A stretch of DNA of 64,000 nucleotides from Enterococcus wangshanyuanii (GTDB taxonomy: Bacteria; Bacillota; Bacilli; Lactobacillales; Enterococcaceae), in NCBI RefSeq assembly GCF_002197645.1, contig NZ_CP021874.1:2170001-2234000 (forward strand). The letters run 5' to 3'. Below the pieces are notes generated by a model that ran no database searches, had not been told where the DNA came from, and worked only from the letters and a program-made list of their open reading frames with translations. The position numbers were made by a program, and so were the translations under genes. How positions within the stretch are numbered: position 1 is the stretch's first letter; the number at the start of each line of letters is the position of its first letter. This document shows positions 7,189-19,144 of the stretch, piece by piece.

Positions 7189-7926
7189 TCAGTTTAGTTG
7201 AAAACCTTGTTCTTTCAAAAAGGCCGCAATTTCTGGTCGTCTAATTTCTTCAAAAAAGGCAGCATTGCTTTCTGACCAAGAGGTTTGTTTTTTATTACTT
7301 TCTCTAGAACTATAATATTCCTTCGATACTTTTTCATATTCTTTTAAATCAGCGAATTGTTCGTGAGGATAGTAATTTTCGCTAATTTGATTTTTTTCTA
7401 ATAATCTTGGTTTAACTTTATTTTTACTAGCAGGAACGCCGACTGTTAGTCCAAACAATGGAAAAGTATACTTAGGCAACTTCAACAATTCGGATACTTT
7501 TCGTACATCATTACGAATTCCTCCGATGTAACAAATACCTAAATCCATCGACTCCGCAGCCAAAGCCATATTTTGTGCTGCAATCGATGTATCGACAATG
7601 CTTACAATCAAAGACTCCATATTGGTCAATCCGTCTAATTTTTTATTATTTTCAATAAGTAGTCTTGATTGTCTATATAAATCAGCGACAAATACATAAA
7701 AAGTTCCTGTATTTTTTACATACGGAGCACTTCCAGTAATGTCAGCTAGTTCTTCCCTTAGCGTTTTATCGGTAATTTCTATAATTGAAAATGCTTGGAC
7801 AAAATGAGAGGAAGAGGCACTGCGCGCCGCAGTTAATAAAGCTTTTCTTGTTTCTGGTGACAATGGAATATCTTTGAAATCTCTGACAGAAACATGTGTC
7901 GTCATTTTTTTTATGTAGTCATTCAT
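7189..7926 (-). CDS. NADPH-dependent FMN oxidoreductase (nitroreductase family, NfrA-like)
   Basis: Start set at the ATG ending at 7926 (MNDYIKKMTTHVSVRDF), preceded by AAGGAGG; an upstream in-frame ATG at 7980 lacks such a site. About 245 residues, fitting the flavin reductase (FRP/NfrA) branch of nitroreductases. Seen: N-terminal SVRDF FMN-phosphate-binding motif, AARSASSSHFVQAFSI, and the central AAQNMALAAESMDLGICYIGG helix and strand. Family knowledge: homodimer, one FMN per active site, NADPH-driven reduction of flavins, quinones or nitro compounds. It stands alone, with a repeat element downstream. Confidence 0.9.
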   Translation of the reverse strand: MNDYIKKMTTHVSVRDFKDIPLSPETRKALLTAARSASSSHFVQAFSIIEITDKTLREELADITGSAPYVKNTGTFYVFVADLYRQSRLLIENNKKLDGLTNMESLIVSIVDTSIAAQNMALAAESMDLGICYIGGIRNDVRKVSELLKLPKYTFPLFGLTVGVPASKNKVKPRLLEKNQISENYYPHEQFADLKEYEKVSKEYYSSRESNKKQTSWSESNAAFFEEIRRPEIAAFLKEQGFQLN

Positions 7927-8013
7927 TGATCTTGCCTCCTTGATATTTACCTCAGTATACAACTCATTTATACGTAGCACAATACTGTCTAAAATGGATC
8001 AATAGAAAACGAG

Positions 8014-8054
8014 CTAATCACCTGTAACAAAAGATGATTAGCTCATTTTTTATA
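8014..8054 (-). terminator. Terminator of the DUF1846 gene
   Basis: Arms GAGCTAATCA and TGATTAGCTC pair almost perfectly around a loop of about 14 bases, with T-runs on both outer sides. Confidence 0.75.
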
Positions 8055-8109
8055 GTTATAACCAATTATTGTATTCCTTTAGAAAGTTGTCTTCTTTAAA
8101 TTGTTTCCC

Positions 8110-9618
8110 CTAAATGTAATACAAATTCTCAGATGGATACACTGCATCACTCGTGATATCCAAACCTAACTCTCGCAGAGTTTGCTCATCTGTTTTACTC
8201 AACATTACTGTCGAATGAGCCTGTACGCCGTTCAACTCTGATAATTTATCATAAGCTAATTGTGCTGTTGGGTTAGTCACTGCACTGATTGCTAGCGCAA
8301 TCAAGATTTCATTCGCTTTTAAAGCAGTAATCTTGCTGTGTAGGTCTTTGCGTTTCATTGTTTGGATCGTTTCCAGAATAACTGGAGATAATAGTAAAAT
8401 TTCATCTGAAATATTCGCTAACATCTTAATGGAATTTAAAATAGCAGAGGAACATGAATCCATTAGATTACTTGTTCTTCCGGTGACGATACGGCCATCT
8501 GCCAACTCGAAGGCAATGACTGCTGGTGTATCGTTGCTTTGGGTTTGTTCTCTTAATTGTTCTGAGTACTCTCGAGCAGGAAGTACCGCCTTGCGGTCTT
8601 CTTTTTTCAGCTCGACTTCTTCCATGATCAATTTGATGCGATTGACGGTTTCTTCATCGATCAAGCCTTTTTTAAAATCACATTCTGTCGCAAAGCAGCG
8701 GCGAATGATTTCTTGTTTCGAGGCTTCTTTCACGACCTCATCATCAATGATACCAAAGCCGACGCGGTTGACTCCCATATCTGTTGGTGATTGGTAGATC
8801 GACTCTTCACCGGTAATCTTTTCAATGATCCGTTTGATCACAGGGAAGGTTTCGATATCACGATTGTAATTGACTGCCACTTGCTGGTATTTATCAAAGT
8901 GGAAGGAATCGATCATATTCACATCTTTTAAATCGACCGTTGCTGCTTCATAAGCAATGTTAAGCGGATGTTTCAAAGGGACATTCCAAACTGGGAAGGT
9001 TTCAAATTTTGAGTAACCAGCTGTCTTGCCATTACGGCTTTCGTGATACAGTTGGTTGAGACACGTCGCCAATTTCCCACTACCTGGTCCAGGGGCTGTG
9101 ACGACCACGATTGGTTTCGTTGTCGGAATGTATTCATTTTTCCCGAAACCTTCTTCACTGACGATTTTTTCAAGGTTTGATGGATAATCTTCAATTGCTG
9201 AATGTTTATAAACCTTGATATCTCTTCTTTCCAGCTTGTTGATAAACATTTTTGTGGAAGGTTGTCCACTGTAGCGTGTGATCACAACACTATTGACAGC
9301 TAAGCCATATTCTTTCAACTCATCGATTTGGCGTAAAATATCCATATCGTATGTGATCCCATAATCCCCACGAATCTTATTTCGCTCGATATCACCTGCA
9401 TAAACACAAATCAAAATTTCCGCCTGTTCTCTTAATTTTTGCAGCAGCTTGATTTTAGCATCTGCATCAAATCCTGGTAATACACGTTTGGCATGCATAT
9501 CGCCAATCAGCTTACCGCCAAATTCCAAGTAAAGCTTGTCATAATGATCGACTCTTTCAAGGATATATTTTGATTGCTCTTCAATGTACTTTTGTGGATC
9601 AAACCCCAATTTTTTCAC
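8110..9618 (-). CDS. DUF1846 (UPF0371) family protein
   Basis: 502 residues, the usual length of this family, common in Firmicutes and highly conserved. Seen: N-terminal [17 protein letters not shown] and a glycine-rich [20 protein letters not shown] stretch near residue 170 that looks like a nucleotide- or phosphate-binding loop, followed by [15 protein letters not shown]. Structures of family members exist but no reaction is established that I can name. No signal peptide; predicted cytosolic. Single-gene unit with its own terminator. Confidence 0.92.
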   Translation of the reverse strand: MKKLGFDPQKYIEEQSKYILERVDHYDKLYLEFGGKLIGDMHAKRVLPGFDADAKIKLLQKLREQAEILICVYAGDIERNKIRGDYGITYDMDILRQIDELKEYGLAVNSVVITRYSGQPSTKMFINKLERRDIKVYKHSAIEDYPSNLEKIVSEEGFGKNEYIPTTKPIVVVTAPGPGSGKLATCLNQLYHESRNGKTAGYSKFETFPVWNVPLKHPLNIAYEAATVDLKDVNMIDSFHFDKYQQVAVNYNRDIETFPVIKRIIEKITGEESIYQSPTDMGVNRVGFGIIDDEVVKEASKQEIIRRCFATECDFKKGLIDEETVNRIKLIMEEVELKKEDRKAVLPAREYSEQLREQTQSNDTPAVIAFELADGRIVTGRTSNLMDSCSSAILNSIKMLANISDEILLLSPVILETIQTMKRKDLHSKITALKANEILIALAISAVTNPTAQLAYDKLSELNGVQAHSTVMLSKTDEQTLRELGLDITSDAVYPSENLYYI

Positions 9619-9800
9619 GTGAGAACCCTCCGATATTTATATACTGCCATCTATTATAAACTTATTTTCGGATGATTACGATATAAAACATTATTTTTTT
9701 AGATTGATGATATTTCGTATTGACTCTGCTTACTTTGTCCAAGTTCTGAAATAGTGCCACTATCTCCGTCAGTACTTGAAATAGAAGGAATAGATACAAC

Positions 9801-9834
9801 AAAAAAGGAGCCAGCCCATCGTCAGCCCCTTTTA
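9801..9834 (-). terminator. Terminator of the PEBP/HxlR operon
   Basis: Arms AAAAGGAGCCAGC and GTCAGCCCCTTTT pair with G-U wobble and end in T-runs on both sides, 2 bases past the HxlR stop. Confidence 0.65.
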
Positions 9835-9835
9835 T

Positions 9836-10171
9836 TTACCTTTCACAGCCTTTATTTCCTGTAAGCGTTGATCCGATTTCCTGCAATATCGTCAAAGCTT
9901 TCAACAGTTCCATACCGAGTTCATCACTTAAGCTATACGTCACTTTTAGCGGATAACCTTGAAATTCAGTTTTAGCAACAAAGCCGCATTCAATCAATTC
10001 AGCTAATTGCTGCAGCAACATTTTTTCACTGACATTTTCAATGTCTCTATGCAGCTGTGACAAACTTGTCGGCCCTAAACGTAAACGCCAGAGAATGATC
10101 GTTTTCCATTTTCCTCGCAGCATATCTGTAACGACTTCGATCGGACAAATATAGTCTTCACGTATTTTCAT
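9836..10171 (-). CDS. HxlR-family transcriptional regulator
   Basis: 111 residues with the standard HxlR winged-helix pattern: an N-terminal MKIREDYICPIEVVTDML with one conserved Cys, then LRGKWKTIILWRL, SLSQLHRDIENVSEKMLLQQL recognition helix and the wing region. Family knowledge: dimers that sense electrophiles or aldehydes, often through the N-terminal Cys, and control a neighbouring detoxification gene. Cotranscribed downstream of the PEBP gene (29-base gap). A 20-base inverted repeat upstream of that gene (10775-10794) is the likely binding site. Confidence 0.9.
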   Translation of the reverse strand: MKIREDYICPIEVVTDMLRGKWKTIILWRLRLGPTSLSQLHRDIENVSEKMLLQQLAELIECGFVAKTEFQGYPLKVTYSLSDELGMELLKALTILQEIGSTLTGNKGCER

Positions 10172-10200
10172 CTTTATCTGCTCCTTCCACTAAAACAGAG

Positions 10201-10716
10201 CTAGTCAAGTTTTCTATATTTTCCTTCAAGTGTGGCACTTGCTAAAATATGCTCTTTGATTTTGTGATGCCATTCATTCAGCATAAAGCCATTTTCGATA
10301 TCTAAAAGAGCATCTAATGCAAAGACAGTCAAGGTATAGACATGATCTTGATCAGGTGGAGTCATTCCGCCATACATTGATGTCAGCTTTTTCTCTTTTC
10401 CACCTATAAATTGACTATGCCAACTATTGACGCCTTGGACAAAATCTACTGCGTCAATACTCTCGTTTTCTTTGACTTCCTTTTTTGTCAGATTTGCGAT
10501 CGTCCAGTGAATCCAAGGAAAACCATTTGTCACAGCAAAAGCATCTACATCGTATAAAATCGCCGCAAAAGAAACTGTATCTTCCGGTGCATCTTCAATT
10601 TTAAAGGGAATCGAGTAAGTTGGCATATCCCCCTGCTCCACACTTGGACTATTTCCTCCAAAAATATCTAAAAAGTAACCATCTTTAAGTCCTGTACTAC
10701 TGATCTTCATATTCAC
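10201..10716 (-). CDS. YbhB/YbcL family (PEBP, Raf-kinase-inhibitor-like) protein
   Basis: 171 residues. Recognised by the PEBP core: FGGNSPSVEQGD, PEDTVSFAAILYDVDA, GFPWIHWTIANL and YGGMTPPDQDHVYTLTVFALD, the strands lining the small anion pocket (Asp/His/Pro-rich). No signal peptide. The role of bacterial members is unsettled. It is the first gene of an operon with an HxlR regulator and has a clear operator 58 bases upstream, so it is probably the regulator's main target. Confidence 0.9.
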   Translation of the reverse strand: MNMKISSTGLKDGYFLDIFGGNSPSVEQGDMPTYSIPFKIEDAPEDTVSFAAILYDVDAFAVTNGFPWIHWTIANLTKKEVKENESIDAVDFVQGVNSWHSQFIGGKEKKLTSMYGGMTPPDQDHVYTLTVFALDALLDIENGFMLNEWHHKIKEHILASATLEGKYRKLD

Positions 10717-10774
10717 ACAACTCCTTTTGATTTACTACTTTTTCATTGTAGAGGATAATCAGTACTTTGTATAT

Positions 10775-10794
10775 TACTTACTTTTTAGTAAGTA
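10775..10794. promoter_or_regulatory. Probable HxlR operator
   Basis: Perfect inverted repeat with 8-base arms TACTTACT and AGTAAGTA around TTTT. It sits about 60 bases before the PEBP start, where a promoter is expected, and has the size of an HxlR/YodB-type dimer site. Confidence 0.6.
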
Positions 10795-10856
10795 TCTTAT
10801 ATTTCTCCTTTAATGATCCTCTGACTCAACATAAGATTTATTCCTTATAATAGTAT

Positions 10857-10899
10857 AAACCCGTGAGCTTACTGTATAAAAGTCTTCACGGGTTTGTCT
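10857..10899 (-). terminator. Terminator of the RidA-fusion gene
   Basis: Arms AAACCCGTGA and TCACGGGTTT around a loop of about 18 bases, with a T-containing tail, downstream of the RidA gene on the minus strand. A separate 12-base palindrome TCACTATAGTGA lies at 10913-10924, between this hairpin and the stop. Confidence 0.65.
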
Positions 10900-10941
10900 A
10901 TATAAATTATTGTCACTATAGTGATCATCTTACTCTAAGGT

Positions 10942-12210
10942 TCAAACGATCGGTGGTGTTCCTTCCGCATTTCCAGCAATAGCATCGATCTGAATCAACG
11001 CACCTGTTGGCAACTCAGTTACACCGATCACTTTTCTTGCTGGAGTACCTTTTGGGAAGAAAGTTTTATACACTTCATTTACGGCATTCATATCTTCTAA
11101 ATCTTTAACAAAAATATTCACTTTGACCATGTCCTCCAATGTATGATCCACACTTTCGATGATCGCTTTGATATTTTCTAAGCATTGTTTCGTTTGTTCT
11201 TTGATTCCACCTGCAACGAGAGCGTTGGTTTGTGGATCGATCGGTAATTGTGCGGATAAATGATTGTAATGTGAAAAGGCGACCGTTTGTGTTGAAAATG
11301 GACATTTTGGTGCTTGGTCAGTATTATTCGCTTCTACGATCAGTCCATGTCGGTCCTCAATTGCTTGTGGTGGAGTGCCATCGCCATGTGAAACGACGGC
11401 TTCGATTTGAACCTCAGCGCCCATCGGTAAGTCCTTCACAGCAATCACTGTTCGTGCTGGAACGTAGGCAACTGCCCGTGCAATTGCTGAATCTGGGAAA
11501 AAGGTTGTATAAACTTTATTGACTGCCTCGATCTTCGATAAATCTTTTAAATAGATGTTGATTTTCACAATATCATCAAATGGAACATCGATACTTTCTA
11601 AAATAGCTTTGATATTTTTCAGGCATTGACCCGTCTGTTTTTTCACACAGCCAGCAACGACTCTTCCAGTTGTTGGATCGATCGGCAGTTGAGCGGATAG
11701 ATTATTATAATGAGAAAAGGAAACTGTTTGACTTGCTAACGGATCAATCGGTGCATTGGTCGTCTCATTTGTGAGCTTAATTAGATCACCCGCTTGCGGA
11801 GCATTTGGGATCGTCCCTTCACCGTTTGATACGAGCGCTTCGATTTGTACCAACGCACCTAGCGGCAAATCGTCTACTGCAACTATCGTTCTAGAAGGAT
11901 GGTAACTCTTGAAAAATGATGTGTACACTTCGTCTACGGCATCAACATCTCGAATATGTTTAACAAAGATAGTGAGTTTAACAATATCATTCATCACGTG
12001 ATCGATACTCTCAACAATCGACTGGATATTTTTAAAACATTGCTCCGCTTGCGCACGGATACCGCCCGCAACTAACTTGCCTGATTTTGGCTCGATCGGT
12101 AATTGCCCAGATAGATTGTTGTAATGTGAAAAAGCGACCGTTTGTGCTGCGAGTGGATTTTGCGGAGCATTCTCCGTATTTCTTGCTAGTACTGTGTTTT
12201 CATTACTCAT
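10942..12210 (-). CDS. Triple RidA (YjgF/YER057c/UK114) domain fusion protein
   Basis: 422 residues made of three tandem RidA-like domains: about 8-135, 150-280 and 295-420. Each repeats QTVxFSHYNxLSxQLPI, VAGGIxxQxxQCxxNIxxIxES and a C-terminal RxxIxVxxLPxGAxVQIxA block. The family's substrate-binding Arg is kept in all three (Arg107, Arg253, Arg392). The Glu that orients water in RidA is kept in domains 1 and 2 (Glu124, Glu270) but is Asp409 in domain 3. Standard RidA proteins are about 125-130 residues and form homotrimers that hydrolyse reactive enamines/imines from PLP enzymes; this chain could form the trimer in one polypeptide. Single gene with its own terminator; two cre-like sites lie upstream. 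Confidence 0.9.
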   Translation of the reverse strand: MSNENTVLARNTENAPQNPLAAQTVAFSHYNNLSGQLPIEPKSGKLVAGGIRAQAEQCFKNIQSIVESIDHVMNDIVKLTIFVKHIRDVDAVDEVYTSFFKSYHPSRTIVAVDDLPLGALVQIEALVSNGEGTIPNAPQAGDLIKLTNETTNAPIDPLASQTVSFSHYNNLSAQLPIDPTTGRVVAGCVKKQTGQCLKNIKAILESIDVPFDDIVKINIYLKDLSKIEAVNKVYTTFFPDSAIARAVAYVPARTVIAVKDLPMGAEVQIEAVVSHGDGTPPQAIEDRHGLIVEANNTDQAPKCPFSTQTVAFSHYNHLSAQLPIDPQTNALVAGGIKEQTKQCLENIKAIIESVDHTLEDMVKVNIFVKDLEDMNAVNEVYKTFFPKGTPARKVIGVTELPTGALIQIDAIAGNAEGTPPIV

Positions 12211-12592
12211 AGTTCCATTCCTCTTTTCTTTTAGATGTATTCAAAAAAACAACTCACCTCAAAAATGTTAACGCTTCCATAACGATGCATTAGGAAGCTT
12301 TCTTACCAACATCTTATTCGGCTATTCCGCTTTTATGAAAATCATGACAATTTGATAAAAATTATATCACTTATTCCAGTCTACAATAATAGCGCTAACA
12401 TTTCAATAAGGTATTCCTAAATTTATTGTTCTTTACCAGCTATATTATCGAAGAGGACTTCTTTCTAAAAGTAGAGTTCGATGAAAAAAAGAAACAAGTC
12501 TGCGGCATTTCAAAAAAATGAACAGTATAACAATCGTTTCATCCGCTCTGTTGGTTCACTTTCTATTTATATCCAGCAAAGCGTCTCAAAAG
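12211..12592. other. Intergenic region with two cre-like sites
   Basis: No gene is supported. TGTTAACGCTTCCA at 12266-12279 fits the relaxed CcpA consensus TGWNANCGNTNNCA fully. A second near-match, TGTTAGCGCTATTA read on the minus strand, lies at 12388-12401 with one mismatch. Both are upstream of the RidA-fusion start, suggesting carbon catabolite control. The rest is AT-rich with no further signal I can name. Confidence 0.45.
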
Positions 12593-13138
12593 CTACTTTT
12601 TCAAAAGATGATTCAGTGTAATTTGCGCATACTCGCTTGACTTGAGGACGCGGCTTTCCCCATGATAGGTTTCTCTTAAACGATCTAAAAATCTTTCTGC
12701 TGCGGGCGTTACAATGATAAAGTCGATTTGAACGGTTGAAAGAATTGCTTCTAGTTCCTTAAATGTACTTGCACGCCACTCATATTGAGCGTATTTCTCA
12801 GCTAAATTTGCAAGAAAATCTCTTGTTCCGTAATCCTTGGCTTCATTTCCCCACGTATTATCTCCAGATGGTTTGTAGTTTTGAACCAATAATAATGCTT
12901 TTTTCATCTTTGCTTCCTCCACTTCATTTTTGATTGTCGTATGATTTAAAATCAATTGATCCAATGTAACTTTGAGTTCTTGGCTAAGTTGAACGAGGTA
13001 TTCAATACTTGGCGTACTTTTATCCAGTTCCCATTTAGAAATAGTTTGCCTTGATACATGTAATCTTTTTGCTAAATCAGTTTGCGTCATGTGTTTCATT
13101 TTGCGGTAAGCTTGAATGTTTGCACCAATGTTCATCAT
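12593..13138 (-). CDS. XRE-family regulator with unassigned C-terminal domain
   Basis: 181 residues. Residues 3-60 are a clear HTH_3/Cro-C1 domain (NIGANIQAYRKMKHMTQTDL, then VSRQTISKWELDKSTPSIEYL). After a short linker, residues about 78-181 form a second domain starting KKALLLVQNYKPSGDNTWGNEA, with alternating hydrophobic strands and helices (FKELEAILSTVQIDFIIVTP) that recalls a Rossmann-like or EIIB-like fold, but the Cys of a real PTS EIIB is absent. It is probably a ligand- or protein-sensing domain. The ATG is preceded by GAGAGGAGAAA. No obvious partner gene. Confidence 0.8.
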   Translation of the reverse strand: MMNIGANIQAYRKMKHMTQTDLAKRLHVSRQTISKWELDKSTPSIEYLVQLSQELKVTLDQLILNHTTIKNEVEEAKMKKALLLVQNYKPSGDNTWGNEAKDYGTRDFLANLAEKYAQYEWRASTFKELEAILSTVQIDFIIVTPAAERFLDRLRETYHGESRVLKSSEYAQITLNHLLKK

Positions 13139-13350
13139 GCTATTTCTCCTCTCTCACTAACCATAGCGTTTTTTTATCGTTTAGAAAAGGTAAATCTATT
13201 TTTTTGTGTCACTTTTTCGTTGCACGTTTTGATTTCGAAAAGCAATGATTCGTTGCATCCTTTTAAAATAAGCTTTTCCTACAAAATAAGTTTACTTAAA
13301 TGCACAATGTACGAAACGTATTTTCTTTGAGCTATTCCTCAAACAAACCA

Positions 13351-13379
13351 TTGACAGCGCTTTCTCGTTGTTGTATATT
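13351..13379 (+). promoter_or_regulatory. Promoter of the beta-glucoside operon with overlapping cre
   Basis: TTGACA (13351-13356) and TATATT (13374-13379) are 17 bases apart, an almost ideal vegetative promoter. TGACAGCGCTTTCT at 13352-13365 matches the cre consensus TGWNANCGNTNNCA at all but the last base and covers the -35, so CcpA bound here would block RNA polymerase. Confidence 0.75.
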
Positions 13380-13393
13380 TGCATTGTAAAGTA

Positions 13394-13423
13394 GGATAGT
13401 GATTATTAAGTTAAGCTAAACCT
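13394..13423 (+). promoter_or_regulatory. Ribonucleic antiterminator (RAT) for the BglG-type protein
   Basis: A 30-base element starting GGATAGTGATTATT and ending AAGCTAAACCT aligns without gaps to the LicT/SacT RAT pattern, keeping the outer GGAT/AACC ends and the bulge. The inner stem CTG/CAG of known RATs is TTA/TAA here, a compensated change that keeps pairing. Its last 6 bases are also the first bases of the terminator stem, so the two structures exclude each other. Confidence 0.75.
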
Positions 13424-13457
13424 AAACAATGCCCGTATCAGGCTTGTTTAGGTTTTT
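13418..13457 (+). terminator. Leader attenuator terminator of the bgl operon
   Basis: Arms AAACCTAAACAA and TTGTTTAGGTTT flank an inner stem (TGCCCG/CAGGCT, imperfect) and are followed by TTTT. It lies between promoter and bglG and overlaps the RAT, the standard layout for BglG-family antitermination. Confidence 0.85.
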
Positions 13458-13488
13458 TCTATTTCATGGGAGTAAGGGGGATACTGCT

Positions 13489-14340
13489 TTGGAGATTTTA
13501 AAAATTTTAAATAACAATGTTGTCATTGTCACGAATGAAGAAAAAGAAGAAGTTATTTTAATGGGCAATGGACTAGGCTTTCAGATGAAAGCTGGCGCAC
13601 AAGTGGATGACGCAAAAGTTGAAAAAGTGTTTAAATTAGAAAATCAAGTTGAACCAGAGCAGATCGAAAAAATATTTTCAGAGATTCCAGAAGAAATCAT
13701 CAGTATCTCTTACGAAATTGTCTCCTACGCGACTCGGACCTTAGATAAGCAACTAAACGAAATTGCTTTTATCGCTATTGCTGATCATCTACATTCAGCG
13801 ATCCAACGTGAAAAAAATAATATTCAGGTAAAAAATTTCTTGTTGTGGGACATTAAACGCTTTTTCCCTAATGAGCTAAAAATTGCCCGAAAAGCGATCC
13901 AGATCGTCAATCAGAAGTTATCGGTACATTTGCCAGACGATGAAGCCGGCTTTCTTGCATTACATATTACAAATGCGGGAATCGATAATAGTCACGAAGA
14001 TGCTGTCAGTCTGACACAATTGATCGAAGAAATTTTAACTGTCATTAAATACACACTAAAAATCAATTTTGTCGAAAACGACATTTACTTCCAACGATTT
14101 ATCACACATTTGAAATTTTTCTCTGAGCGGGTCTTGAAGAATAGTCCACTGGAAAAGGAAGAAAATCAGGTCGAAAACGAATTATTTTTATTAGTGACTA
14201 AGCAATATCCTGAAGCTTTTGAAGTAACAAAGAAAGTCGCAGACCTTCTTAAAACAAGACGCAATTATACCATTTCTAAAGATGAACAAGTCTATATTAC
14301 GATTCACCTTGCACGAATCATTGAAAAGACCAAGGATTAA
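13489..14340 (+). CDS. licT: BglG/LicT-family transcription antiterminator
   Basis: Start placed at TTG 13489, preceded by AAGGGGG, giving MEILKILNNNVVIVTNEE, the usual family N-terminus. A longer reading from ATG 13429 would run through the leader terminator and is rejected. About 283 residues: CAT RNA-binding domain (1-56, with MGNGLGFQ), PRD1 (about 65-170) and PRD2 (about 175-283), with PTS-phosphorylated His residues in ADHLHSAI and HLPDDEAGFLALHI. Family knowledge: when substrate flows through the PTS the protein dimerises, binds the RAT and prevents termination; without substrate the EII inactivates it. It is the first gene of the operon and so controls its own synthesis. Confidence 0.93.
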   Translation: MEILKILNNNVVIVTNEEKEEVILMGNGLGFQMKAGAQVDDAKVEKVFKLENQVEPEQIEKIFSEIPEEIISISYEIVSYATRTLDKQLNEIAFIAIADHLHSAIQREKNNIQVKNFLLWDIKRFFPNELKIARKAIQIVNQKLSVHLPDDEAGFLALHITNAGIDNSHEDAVSLTQLIEEILTVIKYTLKINFVENDIYFQRFITHLKFFSERVLKNSPLEKEENQVENELFLLVTKQYPEAFEVTKKVADLLKTRRNYTISKDEQVYITIHLARIIEKTKD

Positions 14341-14420
14341 GAGATACTTCTCTTAAGATAAATACTTTAACGAAAAGGAGCATCGGAAATCTCCGTCCGT
14401 GGAAAGGACATGGATCGTGA

Positions 14421-16373
<1,953 letters not shown>

Positions 16374-16386
16374 TGGAGATTTAAAT

Positions 16387-16428
16387 AAACTTGCGGGAAA
16401 TGAATGAACTCATCCTCCCGCAAGTTTT
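16387..16428 (+). terminator. Hairpin between bglP and the glucosidase gene
   Basis: Arms AAACTTGCGGGA and TCCCGCAAGTTTT, loop of about 17 bases, then a mixed pyrimidine tail. It lies inside the operon, so it is probably a partial terminator or 3-prime stabiliser rather than the operon end. Confidence 0.65.
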
Positions 16429-16468
16429 CCATTTTCAACTAAAATAAATTTGACTAATGAAGGAGTAG

Positions 16469-17902
<1,434 letters not shown>

Positions 17903-17923
17903 CGAAAAAATTGAATAACTAAA

Positions 17924-17970
17924 AAAAACTGTAAAATCATTTAGCCTTTCTAATAGATTTTACAGTTTTT
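17924..17970 (+). terminator. Terminator of the bgl operon
   Basis: Arms AAAAACTGTAAAATC and GATTTTACAGTTTTT are perfectly complementary, loop of about 17 bases. Confidence 0.85.
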
Positions 17971-18072
17971 AGTTTAATAAATGCTTAATACTATAGTCTT
18001 TTGTTTGTCTCTGTCATAAAAGTACGTTAAAATTTTAAAAAGAGAACATTTATAAAAGAGGGAGAGATTTCC

Positions 18073-19065
18073 ATGTGTACAAGTATCACGATGACGACTG
18101 ATGAGCAAGATGTTTTATTGGCTCGAACAATGGATTTTGGTGTAGTTTTAGAAGCAGAGCCAACCTTTATTCCTAGAAAAAAGTTTGTTTTTAATAATGA
18201 TGACAGTGACAATCATAAAAATGACTATGCCTTCGTAGGGATGGCACGACAAGAAAATGATGCTTTCATTTTCGCCGATGGTTTAAATGAAAAAGGCTTG
18301 TCTTGTGCAACTCTTTATTTTTCAGGTTATGCCGACTACAATGATCAAGCACATGATAAAACATATCCCTTAGCCCCACATGATGTTGTTCCATTTTTAC
18401 TTTCTTCTTGCGCAACGGTTCGTGAAGCCGCTGAAGTGATGGAAAATGCCCAAATAGAAAACATTTCATTAGACTTTCTTGAGACTGTTTTACCTCTTCA
18501 TTGGGTCGTTACTGATGCCTCAGGTCAAAGCATCGTGATCGAATATATTGATGAAATCCTGCAAATCCATGATAATACAGTCGGCGTGATGACTAACAGC
18601 CCAGACTATCTATGGCATGTGACAAACCTTAGAAACTATATCGGTCTTTCAACGACTCAAAAAACAGAATTTCAATTGCAAAACATCATCATGAGACCTT
18701 TCGGCGAAGGCGCTGGTTCTTTCGGCCTTCCAGGTGATTTTACATCACCCTCACGTTTTATTCGGGCGGCCTTTCTGAAATCTTGTTTACAAGAGGTCGA
18801 ATCAGAAGTAGACGCAGTAACCGCTGCATTCCATGTTCTTTCCAACGTGAGTGTTCCAAAAGGACTCGTACAAACAACAGATTCTTACGATTACACCCAG
18901 TATACATCGATCATGATGAATAGCTCGTTGAAATATTACTATAAAACGTACAATAACCAACGTATCCGCTGTATTGATTTAACCGCTGAAGACTTCGATG
19001 CGCCAAACGGAAAAATCTGGTCAAGTTCAGATACGGAAGATATTTTGTATCGCAACAAGAAATAA
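18073..19065 (+). CDS. Choloylglycine hydrolase-family Ntn amidase (YxeI/penicillin V acylase-like)
   Basis: 330 residues beginning Met-Cys, so Met removal exposes the nucleophile Cys2. The whole catalytic set of the family is at canonical positions: Cys2, Arg18, Asp21, Asn175 (in VMTNSPDYLWHVTNL) and Arg228 (SPSRFIRAAF). It cleaves linear amide bonds; members split bile salts, penicillin V or N-acyl lactones. The N-terminus (LLARTMDFGVVLEAEPTFIP) and the GLNEKGLSCATLYFSGYADY block look more like Bacillus YxeI/PVA than the enterococcal bile salt hydrolase, so the substrate is left open. No signal peptide. Single gene with AGGGAGAG site and its own terminator. Confidence 0.9.
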   Translation: MCTSITMTTDEQDVLLARTMDFGVVLEAEPTFIPRKKFVFNNDDSDNHKNDYAFVGMARQENDAFIFADGLNEKGLSCATLYFSGYADYNDQAHDKTYPLAPHDVVPFLLSSCATVREAAEVMENAQIENISLDFLETVLPLHWVVTDASGQSIVIEYIDEILQIHDNTVGVMTNSPDYLWHVTNLRNYIGLSTTQKTEFQLQNIIMRPFGEGAGSFGLPGDFTSPSRFIRAAFLKSCLQEVESEVDAVTAAFHVLSNVSVPKGLVQTTDSYDYTQYTSIMMNSSLKYYYKTYNNQRIRCIDLTAEDFDAPNGKIWSSSDTEDILYRNKK

Positions 19066-19092
19066 ATCTAAAGAATAATCACTTATTTAGCT

Positions 19093-19139
19093 TAGAGAGG
19101 CAGCCGAAACTAAAACTAGTTTCGACTCCCTCTCTTTTT
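19093..19139. terminator. Terminator between the Ntn hydrolase and LysR genes
   Basis: AGAGAGG...AGTTTCG type arms: AGAGAGGCAGCCGAAACT pairs with AGTTTCGACTCCCTCTCT with a few mismatches, then TTTTT. It serves the plus-strand gene and can also end the convergent LysR gene. Confidence 0.8.
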
Positions 19140-19144
19140 ATCTG

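Noticed and set aside
13429..13488. 20-codon N-terminal extension of the BglG protein from ATG 13429
   Set aside because: It runs through the leader terminator and RAT; TTG 13489 has AAGGGGG and gives the family N-terminus.
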